Positions 44,841 to 54,393 of a stretch of 64,000 nucleotides of DNA are shown in pieces. The position numbers and the translations under genes were made by a program. This DNA comes from Odoribacter splanchnicus DSM 20712 (GTDB lineage: Bacteria; Bacteroidota; Bacteroidia; Bacteroidales; Marinifilaceae), in the NCBI RefSeq assembly GCF_000190535.1, contig NC_015160.1, positions 3,410,001 to 3,474,000 on the forward strand. Direction: 5' to 3'. The stretch's first letter is position 1. Every line of letters starts with the position of its first letter. The notes below the pieces were generated by a model. The model was not told the origin of the DNA. It worked only from the letters and a program-made list of their open reading frames with translations, and did not search any database.

Positions 44841-44974
44841 GAGTTACTGAGTTGTTGAGTTACTGAGTTGTTGAGTTACTGAGTTACTGAGTTACTGAGT
44901 TACTGAGTTGCTGAGTTACTGAGTTGTTGAGTTGTTGAGTTGCTGAGTTGCTGAGTTACTGGGTTGCTGAGTTG
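44841..44974. repeat. 8-bp GAGTTNNT tandem repeat, leuC copy
   Basis: About 16 units of GAGTT plus ACT, GTT or GCT. The tract covers the leuC-leuD gap and runs about 75 bp into leuC, where three units (24 bp) equal eight codons and give an eight-residue peptide repeat. Same unit as at 1-66. Confidence 0.9.
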
Positions 44975-46363
44975 GAGTGAGTCGGGGACGGTGATTATGC
45001 CGTGGATAGCACAGGCAGCAGCGACGAGTGGGCCTGCCAGTAGAGTGCGGGCTCCCGGTCCTTGCCGGCCTTCAAAATTACGATTGGAGGTGGAGACACA
45101 ATATTTCCCTGCCGGAATTTTGTCGTCGTTCATTGCCAGGCAGGCGGAGCATCCCGGTTGCCGCAATTCGAAGCCTGCAGCCTCGAGTGTATCCCTGATC
45201 CCTTCGTCGATGGCTTGTTTTTCTACCTGTTTGCTGCCCGGAACGATCCAGGCTGTCACGCCTGCTGCTTTTTGCTTGCCTTTCACATAGTCGGCGAATA
45301 CCCGCAGATCTTCGATCCGTCCATTGGTACAACTGCCGACAAAAACATAGTCGACCGGTTTGCCCGGTAGCTTTTCGCCCGGTTTGAAGTCCATGTATTC
45401 CAGAGCTTTTAAGAAGGAAGGCCGGGAAGTCTCTTCGATTTCGGAGACTTCGGGGATAGAGTGGGTGAGGGCGATTCCCATGCCGGGGTTGGTGCCGTAG
45501 GTGATCATAGGGTAGATGTCGGCAGCATCGAATGTGACTTCTTTGTCGAAGACGGCGTCGGGATCACTGTATAGCTGCTTCCATTGTGCGACGGATTTGT
45601 CCCATTCGGTTCCTTGGGGCGCATATTCCCTGCCTTTCAGGTAGGCAAAGGTCGTTTCGTCCGGAGCGATCATCCCGCCGCGGGCTCCCATTTCGATGCT
45701 CATATTACAGATCGTCATCCGGGCTTCCATCGATAGCGAGCGGATAGCCGATCCGGCAAATTCGATGAAATGTCCGGTGCCGCCGCCGGTACCTAGTTTC
45801 GAAATGAGATATAAAATGATATCTTTCGAACAAACTCCGGGATTCAATTGTCCTTCGACATTGATCCGCATGGTCTTGGGTTTGGATTGCAATACACATT
45901 GGGAGGCTAATACCATTTCTACCTCGCTGGTTCCGATGCCGAACGCCACGCAGCCCATAGCTCCGTGGGTGGAAGTATGGCTGTCTCCACAGACGATGGT
46001 CATTCCCGGTTGGGTCAGACCTGTTTCGGGACCCACCACATGGATAATTCCGTTTTTGGGGGTACCGACTTTGAAAATCGTGATACCGTGTTCGGTACAG
46101 TTATTTTCGAGCATCGACAGTTGCCGGGCGGATTGCAGATCCTGTACCGGCAGATGTTGATTTTGTGTGGGTATATTGTGATCGGGGCTGGCTGTGACCT
46201 GAGCCGGACGGAATACTTTCGCGCCGCGCGAATGAAGCCCTTCGAAAGCTTGTGGACTCGTTACTTCGTGAATGTATTGCCGGTCGATATAGAGCACACA
46301 TGAACCTCCGGCGATGGTGTCGACCGTATGGGCATCCCAGATTTTATCGAATAAAGTTTTCAT
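44900..46363 (-). CDS. leuC: 3-isopropylmalate dehydratase large subunit, with repeat-encoded tail
   Basis: Aconitase-family [4Fe-4S] subunit of the LeuCD isomerase, 487 residues. Cluster cysteines lie in VGSCTNGR (one) and [11 protein letters not shown] (two); [12 protein letters not shown] and the final catalytic domain are intact. The normal protein would end near [15 protein letters not shown]. Beyond that this copy has about 25 extra residues made of an eight-residue repeat ([24 protein letters not shown]), because the simple repeat at 44841-44974 replaced the original stop region and is read in frame. The tail is probably tolerated rather than functional. Confidence 0.95.
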   Translation of the reverse strand: MKTLFDKIWDAHTVDTIAGGSCVLYIDRQYIHEVTSPQAFEGLHSRGAKVFRPAQVTASPDHNIPTQNQHLPVQDLQSARQLSMLENNCTEHGITIFKVGTPKNGIIHVVGPETGLTQPGMTIVCGDSHTSTHGAMGCVAFGIGTSEVEMVLASQCVLQSKPKTMRINVEGQLNPGVCSKDIILYLISKLGTGGGTGHFIEFAGSAIRSLSMEARMTICNMSIEMGARGGMIAPDETTFAYLKGREYAPQGTEWDKSVAQWKQLYSDPDAVFDKEVTFDAADIYPMITYGTNPGMGIALTHSIPEVSEIEETSRPSFLKALEYMDFKPGEKLPGKPVDYVFVGSCTNGRIEDLRVFADYVKGKQKAAGVTAWIVPGSKQVEKQAIDEGIRDTLEAAGFELRQPGCSACLAMNDDKIPAGKYCVSTSNRNFEGRQGPGARTLLAGPLVAAACAIHGIITVPDSLQLSNPVTQQLSNSTTQQLSNSATQ

Positions 46364-46387
46364 AAGGTGTATTTTGACTTTGGGGTA

Positions 46388-47884
46388 CTAACTTATTTTA
46401 GCTATCGCATCCAGGAACGACTCGACCGATGCGGTGACAATGTCTGTGTTGGCGCCGAAACCGTGGTACATTTTGCCTTTGTGGGAGACTTGTACGTGTA
46501 CTTTACCCAGGTCGTCGCTTCCCCGGGTGATGGCCTGTACCAGGTATTCTTCCAGATGTACCCGTCGTTTGGTGATGCTTTTTACAGCATTGATGGCTGC
46601 ATCGACCGGGCCGTTACCGCTGGCTGTTTCGGTGAAAATATCTCCCCCGAAGCTGATTTGCACAGTTGCTGTCGGTATGGAAGTCGAGCCGCATACAACC
46701 TGCAACCCCACCAGTTTCATGTCGCGGTGTTTGCGCGAAGCTTCACTACCGGCAAGTACTTCCAGGTCGCGGGTGGTAATGTCTTTTTTCTTATCGGCTA
46801 ATTCCAGAAAGCGCTGGTAGATGGCGTCGAGTTCGTCGTTGTCGGGAGTATAACCGATGGCTTTCAAATGATGTTTCAGTGCTGCACGGCCACTACGGGC
46901 GGTGAGGACGATACTGGACTGATCGACCCCTACGTCTTCCGGGGCGATGATTTCATAGGTCTCCCGGCTTTTCAGTACACCGTCCTGGTGGATGCCCGAC
47001 GAATGGGCGAAAGCATTACGGCCGACGATGGCTTTGTTGGGTTGTACCGGCACCCGCATCAAACTGGATACCAGCTGGCTGGTAGCGATGATTTGCCTGG
47101 TGTTGATACCGATATTGAAATCCAGATTTTTGTGACAGGCAATCGCCATCACGATTTCTTCGAGGGCGGTGTTACCGGCCCGTTCGCCGAGGCCGTTGAT
47201 CGTCACTTCGACCTGCCGTGCCCCGTTTTGTACGGCGGCTAAAGTGTTGGCAGTGGCCATGCCCAGATCGTTGTGGCAATGAGTGGAAATAATGGCTTTG
47301 TCGATGTTGGGGACATGATTCATCAAATAGGCGATCTTTGCTCCGTACTCGTTCGGCAGACAATACCCCGTGGTGTCGGGGATATTGACGACGGTGGCAC
47401 CGGCTTTGATCACTGCTTCTACTACCCGGGCCAGGTATTCTTCTTCTGTACGGCCTGCATCTTCGGCGTAAAATTCGACATCATCGACAAATCGACGGGC
47501 ATATTTTACGGCCTCTACCGCTCTCCCGACGATTTCGTCGGGAGTGGAATTCAATTTTTCGTGGATATGATACCAGGAGGTACCGATTCCGGTATGGATA
47601 CGTCCCCGTTTGGCAAATTTCAATGCTTCGGCAGCCACTTCGATGTCTTTTTTTACAGCCCGGGTCAGAGCACAGATGGTTGGAACGGTTACTGCTTTAG
47701 AAATCTCTACAACGGAATTGAAATCCCCGGGACTCGAGATGGGGAAACCGGCTTCGATGATGTCTACACCCAGTTTCTCGAGCTGCCTGGCAACTTCTAT
47801 CTTTTCGATTGTATTCAGCTGACACCCCGGAACTTGCTCTGCATCCCGAAGGGTGGTATCGAATATATATACTTTTTCACGCAT
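46388..47884 (-). CDS. leuA: 2-isopropylmalate synthase
   Basis: Condenses 2-oxoisovalerate with acetyl-CoA, the committed step to leucine. The 498-residue protein has an HMGL-like barrel ([16 protein letters not shown], the metal-binding [14 protein letters not shown]) and a C-terminal LeuA regulatory domain (about 365-498, with [20 protein letters not shown]), the site of leucine feedback in the family. The length fits LeuA rather than homocitrate synthase. It is 198 bp after ilvC and 24 bp before leuC. Confidence 0.95.
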   Translation of the reverse strand: MREKVYIFDTTLRDAEQVPGCQLNTIEKIEVARQLEKLGVDIIEAGFPISSPGDFNSVVEISKAVTVPTICALTRAVKKDIEVAAEALKFAKRGRIHTGIGTSWYHIHEKLNSTPDEIVGRAVEAVKYARRFVDDVEFYAEDAGRTEEEYLARVVEAVIKAGATVVNIPDTTGYCLPNEYGAKIAYLMNHVPNIDKAIISTHCHNDLGMATANTLAAVQNGARQVEVTINGLGERAGNTALEEIVMAIACHKNLDFNIGINTRQIIATSQLVSSLMRVPVQPNKAIVGRNAFAHSSGIHQDGVLKSRETYEIIAPEDVGVDQSSIVLTARSGRAALKHHLKAIGYTPDNDELDAIYQRFLELADKKKDITTRDLEVLAGSEASRKHRDMKLVGLQVVCGSTSIPTATVQISFGGDIFTETASGNGPVDAAINAVKSITKRRVHLEEYLVQAITRGSDDLGKVHVQVSHKGKMYHGFGANTDIVTASVESFLDAIAKIS

Positions 47885-47889
47885 GAGGT

Positions 47890-48081
47890 GATGAGGTAAA
47901 AGGTTAGAGGCGAAAAGGCTATTAGGCTAAAAGCTATAAGTTATAAGGTGGAAGCGGGAGTAGGTAAAAAAGGAAAGGGATTAGTGAAGGTTATTGGGGC
48001 GCTTTTCATCTTTTGCTTTTTCGCCGATCTCCTTTCACTTTTTACTTTTCGCTTCTAGCTTTTTGCTTCTAGCCTTTTCGC
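47890..48081. repeat. Degenerate AAGCTAAAAGG-type repeats in the ilvC-leuA gap
   Basis: The left half carries units such as GGCGAAAAGGCTATTAGGC and the right half their approximate complement (GCTTCTAGCTTTTTGCTTC), so the gap forms a long imperfect inverted repeat. Similar units occur at 49780-49827 and 59142-59260. Confidence 0.6.
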
Positions 48082-48082
48082 T

Positions 48083-49129
48083 TTAATTGTTTTCCGGTCT
48101 CAGTTTCCGAACGACGGCACCGGCTTGCCACATCTCGGATTCGCGCATGGTCTGAAGTTCTTTTTCCAGTTTTTCACGATAGTCGGGCCGGCTGTTGGAA
48201 TCGATCGAACGTTGGGCTTCGTTGCCACAAGATACCTGGCCGTACAATTCGTCGAATACCGGTTTGGCGGCATCCCGGAATTTCTTCCACCAATCGAGTG
48301 CTCCCCGTTGTGCTGTCGTCGAGCAGTTGGCATACATCCAGTCCATACCGTTTTCTGCAATTAAAGGCATCAGACTTTGGGTCAGTTCCTCGACGGTTTC
48401 GTTGAAGGCTTCCGAAGGAGTGTGGCCGTGTTCGCGTAAAGTGTCGTACTGGGCTGCAAAAATGCCCTGGATCGCTCCCATCAGAGTACCCCGTTCTCCT
48501 GTCAGGTCGGAATATACTTCCCGCTGAAAGGTGGTCTCGAACAGATAACCCGAGCCTACTCCGATTCCTAAAGCGATAACCCGGTCCCAAGCTTTGCCGG
48601 TGGCATCCTGGAAGATGGCATAACTGGAATTTAATCCCCGTCCCTGTAAGAACATTCTCCGCAATGAAGTACCCGAGCCTTTCGGAGCGATCAGGATGAC
48701 ATCGACATCGGCCGGCGGGATGATGCCTGTGCGATCTTTATAGGTGATGCCGAAACCATGTGAGAAATAGAGGGCTTTGCCGGGAGTCAGGTGTTTTTGA
48801 ATAGTCGGCCATACGGCGATCTGACCTGCATCCGATAGTAAATATTGTATGATCGTTCCTCTCCGGGCGGCTTCTTCGATGTCGAACAGGGTTTCGCCGG
48901 GTATCCAGCCGTCGGCTACGGCTTTATCCCAGGTTTTACTTCCCCGGCGCTGACCTACGATTACGTTGAAACCGTTGTCTTTCAGGTTCAGGGCCTGACC
49001 GGGACCTTGTACACCGTATCCTATAACAGCAATGGTTTCGTTTTTCAATACCTCGAGCGCTTTTGCCAATGGAAATTCTTCTCTGGTTACTACGTTTTCT
49101 TTTACTCCTCCGAAATTAATTTGTGCCAT
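48083..49129 (-). CDS. ilvC: Ketol-acid reductoisomerase
   Basis: NADPH- and magnesium-dependent step shared by isoleucine and valine synthesis. The 348-residue short-form enzyme has the Rossmann motif GYGVQGPGQALNLKD, SHGFGI, the metal-binding glutamate region and RYSD-like C-terminal helical domain (ALDWWKKFRDAAKPVFDELY). It lies 50 bp after ilvN. Confidence 0.96.
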   Translation of the reverse strand: MAQINFGGVKENVVTREEFPLAKALEVLKNETIAVIGYGVQGPGQALNLKDNGFNVIVGQRRGSKTWDKAVADGWIPGETLFDIEEAARRGTIIQYLLSDAGQIAVWPTIQKHLTPGKALYFSHGFGITYKDRTGIIPPADVDVILIAPKGSGTSLRRMFLQGRGLNSSYAIFQDATGKAWDRVIALGIGVGSGYLFETTFQREVYSDLTGERGTLMGAIQGIFAAQYDTLREHGHTPSEAFNETVEELTQSLMPLIAENGMDWMYANCSTTAQRGALDWWKKFRDAAKPVFDELYGQVSCGNEAQRSIDSNSRPDYREKLEKELQTMRESEMWQAGAVVRKLRPENN

Positions 49130-49179
49130 AATAATAATGATTTAATTGTTAGTGTTATTTTGTCCTTGATCCGGGTTGT

Positions 49180-49701
49180 TTACGCTTTCGTCGTATTTTC
49201 CCGTTTCTGTAAATATTCATTCAATAGTTCGCGTTTTGATTTGATGATCGCGATTTGGCCCGACCGGACGAATTGCTGTACTCCATGGGGTTGTAGTAAT
49301 TCGAACAGAGACTGGGTATCCTCTTTGTGTCCGGTCTTTTCCAGTACGATATAATCGTCACAGATTTCCAGTATCCGTACATGGTGGTCGCGTACCAATT
49401 TTTCGACACTGTTGCTCCGGGTGACTTTGTAAAGTGCGATTTCCTGTTGTACCACTTCATCCGGGGTGAAAACAAAGGCTTTCAGTACATCGATTTTCTT
49501 TTCGATCTGCTTGACCAGTTTCTCTATCTTTTCGGGACCGGTGATGACGACTATGGTAAATTTGTGAATGCCCGGGATAGACGATTCCGAAGTCGTCAGG
49601 CTTTCGATATTGATATCCCGGCAAGTGAATACCGTCGTGATCTGGCTTAGCAATCCTACTTTGTTTTCTGAAAAGACCGTTATGATATATTCTTTATTCA
49701 T
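49180..49701 (-). CDS. ilvN: Acetolactate synthase small (regulatory) subunit
   Basis: A 173-residue regulatory subunit for IlvB. An N-terminal ACT domain (YIITVFSENKVGLLSQITTV, NIESLTTSES) binds valine in relatives, and the C-terminal ALS_ss_C domain follows (LEICDDYIVLEKTGHKEDTQ). It is between ilvB and ilvC. The gap to ilvB (129 bp) carries pyrimidine-rich simple sequence. Confidence 0.94.
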   Translation of the reverse strand: MNKEYIITVFSENKVGLLSQITTVFTCRDINIESLTTSESSIPGIHKFTIVVITGPEKIEKLVKQIEKKIDVLKAFVFTPDEVVQQEIALYKVTRSNSVEKLVRDHHVRILEICDDYIVLEKTGHKEDTQSLFELLQPHGVQQFVRSGQIAIIKSKRELLNEYLQKRENTTKA

Positions 49702-49779
49702 CGCATCATTTTTCTATTTTATTATTATCGATAATCTCTTTTTCTCTCCCTTTTTTCCCTTTCTCCCCCTCCTCCCCCT

Positions 49780-49827
49780 CCTCTACCTCCTGGCCTCCAG
49801 CCTATAGCCTTTAGCTTTCAACTTTTT
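49780..49827. repeat. Simple repeat in the ilvB-ilvN gap
   Basis: CTCC-rich tract passing into GCCTATAGCCTTTAGCTTTC, the complement of the AAGCTAAAGGC units seen at 59142-59260. Confidence 0.45.
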
Positions 49828-49830
49828 CCT

Positions 49831-51567
49831 TTATTCCAATCTCACATCCCCCACAGCTGCACCGGCAGGAACCATCGGAAATACATTCTCTTCCGGTTCA
49901 ACCCGAACCTCCAGCAGAAAGGCTCCGGGATGTTCCTTCATGGCATGGATGGCTGTTTCCAGTTCGTCCCGTTTTTCCACGCACCGGTAGGCGATACCGT
50001 TTCCTTGGGCGATTGCCCCGAAGTCAGGGTTAGTCATTTCGGTAAATGAGTACCGCTTGTCGAAAAAGAGCTCCTGCCATTGGCGCACCATACCCAGAAA
50101 GCTATTGTTCAGCAGGATAATCTTCACCGGTACCCGGGATTGAAAGATGGTACCGAGTTCCTGCAGGTTCATTTGAAAACCACCGTCACCGACAAACAGG
50201 CAAACCTCTCTTTGGGGGGCTCCGATTTTTGCTCCGATAGCTGCCGGAAGGCCGAATCCCATGGTGCCTAATCCACCCGAAGTGACGATACTCCGCGTAT
50301 GTTTGAAGCGGAAATAACGGGAAGCTACCATCTGCTGTTGCCCGACATCGGTGACCAGAATCGCGTCGTGGTGATAGGCTTTCGATACCAGGTCGACTAC
50401 TTCTCCCATACGGATTTGCTTGCTCGTGGGGTAGAGCGCCGGTTCTATGATTTCCTGATATTCGATGTTGTAACAGGCTTTGAATTCCGCTATCCAGTCG
50501 GTATGCCGGTTGGGGACCACTAATTCTGTCAGGGCGGGTAAAGTCTCTTTGACATTTCCCAGGACAGGTACGTCGGCATATATGATTTTATTCACTTCGG
50601 CAGGATCGATTTCCAGGTGGATGATCTTGGCGTTGATGCCGAATTGTTCGGGATTTCCGGTCACCCGGTCGTCGAAACGCATGCCTATTGCGATCAGTAA
50701 ATCGCATTCTTTGTTTTTTATATTGGGGGCATAATTCCCATGCATACCCAACATACCGACGAATTGGGGATGATCGGAAGGAATGGCCGACAGTCCCAAT
50801 AAAGTGGAAGCTGCAGGGATACCGCTTTTTTCCAGGAAAACACGTAGTTCTTTTTCTGCCCCGCCGAGGATGACGCCCTGGCCGATTAAAGCCAACGGTT
50901 TACGGGACAGATTGATCAATTTGGCCGCTTCTGCAATTTTTTCTTTATCGATGGCCGGAGACGGGCAATAACTCCGGATGAAGCTGACCTTTTCATAATG
51001 ATATTCGGCCATTTCTTGCTGGGCATCTTTGGTAATATCTACCACGACGGGTCCGGGACGTCCCGTGCGGGCGATATAGAATGCCTTGGCGATGGCTGCA
51101 GGGATATCGGCGGCATGCCGTACCTGGCAGTTCCATTTGGTTACAGCCTGGGTGATCCCTACGAAGTTGGTTTCCTGAAAAGCATCGGTGCCCAGGAAAC
51201 CGGAACCTACCTGTCCGCTGATCAGAACGACAGGAGTCGAATCCATCATCGCGTCGGCAAGGCCTGTTACCGTATTGGTAGCTCCGGGACCCGAAGTGAC
51301 GATACAGACACCGGGACGTCCGCTTACCCGGGCATAGCCCTGGGCGGCATGTAATGCCCCCTGTTCATGACGTACGAGGATGTGGTTGAGACGGTCCCGA
51401 TAGTCGTATAACGCATCGTATACCGGCATGATTGTTCCTCCGGGATACCCGAAGACGGTATCCACTCCTTCACGTAGAAGGGTTTCGATTACCGCTTTCG
51501 AGCCCGAAAAACAAGTTGTCTTTGTTACTTGCTTTTCCATATAGATAGATTGTGTAGTAGTGTTCAT
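49831..51567 (-). CDS. ilvB: Acetolactate synthase large (catalytic) subunit
   Basis: Thiamine-diphosphate enzyme that makes acetolactate or acetohydroxybutyrate. The 578-residue protein has the catalytic glutamate region VRHEQGALHAAQGYAR, the FAD/central domain, and the ThDP motif VGDGGFQMNLQELGT with NNSFLGMVRQWQ. Two starts are possible: ATG at 51567 and ATG at 51540 (MEKQVTKTT); the family fits either. It lies 34 bp after ilvD. Confidence 0.95.
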   Translation of the reverse strand: MNTTTQSIYMEKQVTKTTCFSGSKAVIETLLREGVDTVFGYPGGTIMPVYDALYDYRDRLNHILVRHEQGALHAAQGYARVSGRPGVCIVTSGPGATNTVTGLADAMMDSTPVVLISGQVGSGFLGTDAFQETNFVGITQAVTKWNCQVRHAADIPAAIAKAFYIARTGRPGPVVVDITKDAQQEMAEYHYEKVSFIRSYCPSPAIDKEKIAEAAKLINLSRKPLALIGQGVILGGAEKELRVFLEKSGIPAASTLLGLSAIPSDHPQFVGMLGMHGNYAPNIKNKECDLLIAIGMRFDDRVTGNPEQFGINAKIIHLEIDPAEVNKIIYADVPVLGNVKETLPALTELVVPNRHTDWIAEFKACYNIEYQEIIEPALYPTSKQIRMGEVVDLVSKAYHHDAILVTDVGQQQMVASRYFRFKHTRSIVTSGGLGTMGFGLPAAIGAKIGAPQREVCLFVGDGGFQMNLQELGTIFQSRVPVKIILLNNSFLGMVRQWQELFFDKRYSFTEMTNPDFGAIAQGNGIAYRCVEKRDELETAIHAMKEHPGAFLLEVRVEPEENVFPMVPAGAAVGDVRLE

Positions 51568-51601
51568 ACGAAAAAAGAGATAAAAAGTAAAAACTTATGG
51601 G

Positions 51602-53413
51602 TTATAGAATGCGGACGGCACCCTGGTCGGCTGAACTGACGAACCGGGCGTAAGCCTGCAGGGATTTGGGTACCGTACGTTTGCGTCCGGCCGGTTCGAA
51701 GTTTTTTTGAGCGGCTAACCGGGCGGCAATATCGGGATCACTCAGTAACAGGTTGATGGTCCGTGCCGGAATGTCTATTTCGATCAGATCGCCGTCCCGG
51801 ACGATGGCCAAAGCTCCTCCGGCAGCTGCTTCAGGTGAGATGTGACCGATGGATAAACCCGAAGTCCCTCCTGAAAATCGTCCGTCGGTGATCAGGGCAC
51901 AGGCTTTGTCCAGATGTTTGGATTTCAGATAAGAAGTGGGGTAAAGCATTTCTTGCATGCCCGGTCCGCCTTTAGGCCCTTCATAACGGATGACGACGAC
52001 ATCTCCGGCTTTTACTTCATCGTTCAGAATACCGTTCATGGCTTGTTCCTGCGATTCGAATACTTTGGCACGTCCCCGGAATACGAACAGTGATTCATCT
52101 ACTCCGGCTGTTTTTACGATACATCCGTTGCGGGCGATGTTCCCGGTCAGGACAGCCAGTCCCCCGTCTTTGAAATAAGCATGGTCTACATCCCGGATAC
52201 ATCCCATCCGACGGTCGGTATCGAAGCGGGCATAGGTTTTACTTTGAGAACCCAGTTCCCGGCTGAATTTGCCGCCGGGTGCACTGAGATAGAATTTTTG
52301 CGCCTTTTGAGTGAGCTTCGGGCTTTTCAGGTTGTATTTCGAGAGGCATTCTGCCAGATTTTTGTATCCGACACGGTTGACCGTGGTATCGATCAAACCG
52401 GCTTCCGCCAATTCCCCGAGGATAGACAGGATACCTCCTGCCCGGTTTACATCCTGGATGTGAAAGTGAGAGTTGGGAGCGACCTTGCATAGTACCGGTA
52501 CTTTTCTCGACAGGCGGTCGATATCCTGCATGGTGAAGTCTACTCCGGCTTCGTGGGCGATGGCCAGCAGGTGGAGTACGGTATTGGTCGATCCTCCCAT
52601 GGCGATGTCCAGTGACATGGCATTCCCGAAAGCGGCTTTGGTCGCTATGTTACGGGGTAATACCGAATCGTCCCCTTCGAAATAATACCGTCCGGCCATT
52701 TGTACGATTAATGAAGCAGCTTTTTCAAACAAACGCCGCCGGTTAGTGTGGGTGGCTACAATGGTACCGTTGCCGGGAAGCGCCAATCCCAACGCTTCGT
52801 TGAGACAGTTCATGGAGTTGGCTGTAAACATGCCCGAACACGAACCGCATCCGGGGCAGGCCCAACGTTCGATTTTCTCGATATCTGCATCGCTGCAACG
52901 GCTGTCTGCACTCATGACCATGGCGTCGATCAGATCTATTCCCTTGCCGTCGAAATCACCGGCTTCCATCGGGCCTCCGGATACAAAAATCGTCGGAATA
53001 TTCAGACGCATAGCAGCCATCAGCATGCCCGGAGTGATTTTGTCACAATTACTGATACAAAACAAAGCGTCTACCTGATGGGCGTTGGCCATGTATTCCA
53101 CACTGTCGGCGATGATTTCCCGCGAAGGAAGCGAGTATAACATCCCGTCGTGGCCCATGGCGATTCCGTCGTCGATGGCTATGGTGTTGAATTCGGCTGC
53201 GAAGCATCCGCGTTCTTCTATTAAGGTCTTTACGTATTGTCCGATTTCGTGCAGGTGGGTATGACCCGGTACAAACTGGGTGAACGAGTTGACGATGCCG
53301 ATGACGGGCATCCCGAATTGTTCGTCTTTCATACCATTGGCTCTCCACAAACTTCTGGCTCCGGCCATCCGACGGCCTGTCATTGTAACAGCGCTTCTAA
53401 GGTTATTTCTCAT
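51602..53413 (-). CDS. ilvD: Dihydroxy-acid dehydratase
   Basis: Iron-sulfur dehydratase that makes the 2-oxo acids before isoleucine, valine and leucine. The 603-residue protein has cluster cysteines in [12 protein letters not shown] and [19 protein letters not shown] and the C-terminal [20 protein letters not shown]. It is the first structural gene of the operon, 37 bp after the second leader hairpin (53451-53481), so its expression should be set by the two upstream attenuators. Confidence 0.96.
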   Translation of the reverse strand: MRNNLRSAVTMTGRRMAGARSLWRANGMKDEQFGMPVIGIVNSFTQFVPGHTHLHEIGQYVKTLIEERGCFAAEFNTIAIDDGIAMGHDGMLYSLPSREIIADSVEYMANAHQVDALFCISNCDKITPGMLMAAMRLNIPTIFVSGGPMEAGDFDGKGIDLIDAMVMSADSRCSDADIEKIERWACPGCGSCSGMFTANSMNCLNEALGLALPGNGTIVATHTNRRRLFEKAASLIVQMAGRYYFEGDDSVLPRNIATKAAFGNAMSLDIAMGGSTNTVLHLLAIAHEAGVDFTMQDIDRLSRKVPVLCKVAPNSHFHIQDVNRAGGILSILGELAEAGLIDTTVNRVGYKNLAECLSKYNLKSPKLTQKAQKFYLSAPGGKFSRELGSQSKTYARFDTDRRMGCIRDVDHAYFKDGGLAVLTGNIARNGCIVKTAGVDESLFVFRGRAKVFESQEQAMNGILNDEVKAGDVVVIRYEGPKGGPGMQEMLYPTSYLKSKHLDKACALITDGRFSGGTSGLSIGHISPEAAAGGALAIVRDGDLIEIDIPARTINLLLSDPDIAARLAAQKNFEPAGRKRTVPKSLQAYARFVSSADQGAVRIL

Positions 53414-53450
53414 TTTCTTTTATTTTGTGCAGTAAGTTCTTAAATGCGAA

Positions 53451-53481
53451 GAAGCCTTTCTCCCGGCGAGAGAAAGGCTTC
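53451..53481 (-). terminator. Leader hairpin 2 before ilvD
   Basis: Perfect 12-bp stem, GAAGCCTTTCTC with GAGAAAGGCTTC, 7-nt loop. The sequence just after it on the minus strand is TTCGCATTTAAG, so the U-tract is weak; it may terminate poorly or act by pausing. The 5' arm plus loop can pair instead with CGAGAGAA directly after leader peptide 2 (53508-53518), giving an antiterminator. Confidence 0.7.
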
Positions 53482-53518
53482 TACAAATAGTGTGTATATA
53501 CGCGTCACCCTTCTCTCG

Positions 53519-53584
53519 TTATCTTTGCAGGACCACGAGTAGAATGTTAATGACGATAATATGGCGATACATTGTTTTGTTCAT
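53519..53584 (-). CDS. ilv leader peptide 2 (21 residues)
   Basis: ATG at 53584 and TAA at 53519-53521 enclose a 21-codon frame whose residues 9-19 are IIVINILLVVL: ten branched-chain codons of eleven. Slow translation here when charged tRNA-Ile, -Leu or -Val is short would stall the ribosome over CTCGT (53535-53539), which otherwise pairs with ACGAG (53515-53519), and free the latter for antitermination. Too short for usual gene callers. Confidence 0.8.
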   Translation of the reverse strand: MNKTMYRHIIVINILLVVLQR

Positions 53585-53597
53585 TTTTCTGTCTGTT

Positions 53598-53630
53598 AAA
53601 AAAAAAGCCTTTCTCGTTTGGGAGAAAGGC
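53598..53630 (-). terminator. Attenuator terminator 1 before ilvD
   Basis: 9-bp stem GCCTTTCTC with GAGAAAGGC, 6-nt loop, followed on the minus strand by nine T. A textbook intrinsic terminator lying between two leader peptides and upstream of the structural genes, hence an attenuator. Its 5' arm can pair with GGAGAGGGG (53672-53680) over nine positions including two G-U pairs. Confidence 0.85.
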
Positions 53631-53664
53631 ATATGATCAATTTATATTTCGGTTCGATTTTCGT

Positions 53665-53742
53665 TTATATACCCCTCTCCGTTCCGTGGCTAAGGACCAC
53701 GAGAATAATAATATTCAGGAGATGTAGGGATAAACGCTTCAT
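53665..53742 (-). CDS. ilv leader peptide 1 (25 residues)
   Basis: ATG at 53742 and TAA at 53665-53667 enclose MKRLSLHLLNIIILVVLSHG plus five residues. Residues 4-17 contain eleven Leu/Ile/Val of fourteen. It begins about 22 bp after a strong promoter -7 box. GTGG and CCAC inside the frame (53697-53700 and 53686-53689) can form a competing hairpin. It shares the string CTCGTGGTCCT with leader 2, so the two arose by duplication. Confidence 0.85.
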   Translation of the reverse strand: MKRLSLHLLNIIILVVLSHGTERGI

Positions 53743-53763
53743 GTTTTTATCATTTTTATGCAA

Positions 53764-53796
53764 CAAAGATAGCGACGAATTTTTTTAAATTCCAAA
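53764..53796 (-). promoter_or_regulatory. Promoter of the ilv-leu operon
   Basis: On the minus strand TTTG (53793-53796) and TATCTTTG (53764-53771) are separated by 21 bp, the same spacing as the promoter at 8628-8660. Transcription would start about 15 bp before leader peptide 1. Confidence 0.75.
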
Positions 53797-54025
53797 TGTT
53801 TTTTCTGTTTTTTACATAGAAAGTTCAAAATGTATAATTTTATACAAATGGAAACGTTTGTGTATCAGTAGATAATAGTTATTGATGTTGTAATAAAAAG
53901 AGTTTCGTTTGCATTTTGGCAGTTATATACATATTTACACTTATAAAGGTAGTTCGTTACTTATTCGTCTTCGGTGATCGGAATTGGTGACCCGGTCGCT
54001 TCTGTCGGTCGTCTGGCTTTTTCTA

Positions 54026-54393
54026 TCACTGACCGGCGGAACTCCTCACTACGTTCGTCAGACACCACCGGTCGGGCGTTCAGAAAAAGTAAGACGACAC
54101 TCGCCAGAGCTCCAATGGTCTCCAATCCCGATCACCTCCGCCTAACGTTATCACTGAATTGCAGACCGGTCTTGATTTGAGAAATAACATTCTACCTGGA
54201 AATAATCCGGACGGTCTGGCTTCCTGCTACTGCAAATTTCCGGTTGTATTTTCTTTGCCGGTTAGCTCTGCCGTTAGATGCAGGGTTTTATGGCGGAAGA
54301 CCATTGGAGCGGGAACAAGGGTCCGGTTAGGGTTTCCGAACGCCCGACCGGTGGTGTCTGACGAACGCAGTGAGGAGTTCCGCCGGTCAGTGA
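54026..54393. repeat. Large inverted repeat element with 56-bp arms
   Basis: Arms 54026-54081 and 54338-54393 are reverse complements with one mismatch. A further 13-bp pair lies inside (54109-54121 with 54298-54310). Each arm holds a smaller palindrome-like unit bounded by GACCGG and CCGGTC, as in REP/BIME elements. The 908 bp between the ilv promoter and the SanA-like gene contain no other supported feature except the promoter at 54592-54622. Frames read from both arms give the same arginine/serine-rich peptide, a sign of a repeat and not of a gene. Confidence 0.8.

Noticed and set aside
44841..44974. Regular repeats as a possible CRISPR array
   Set aside because: The unit is 8 bp with no unique spacers; it is a simple tandem repeat.
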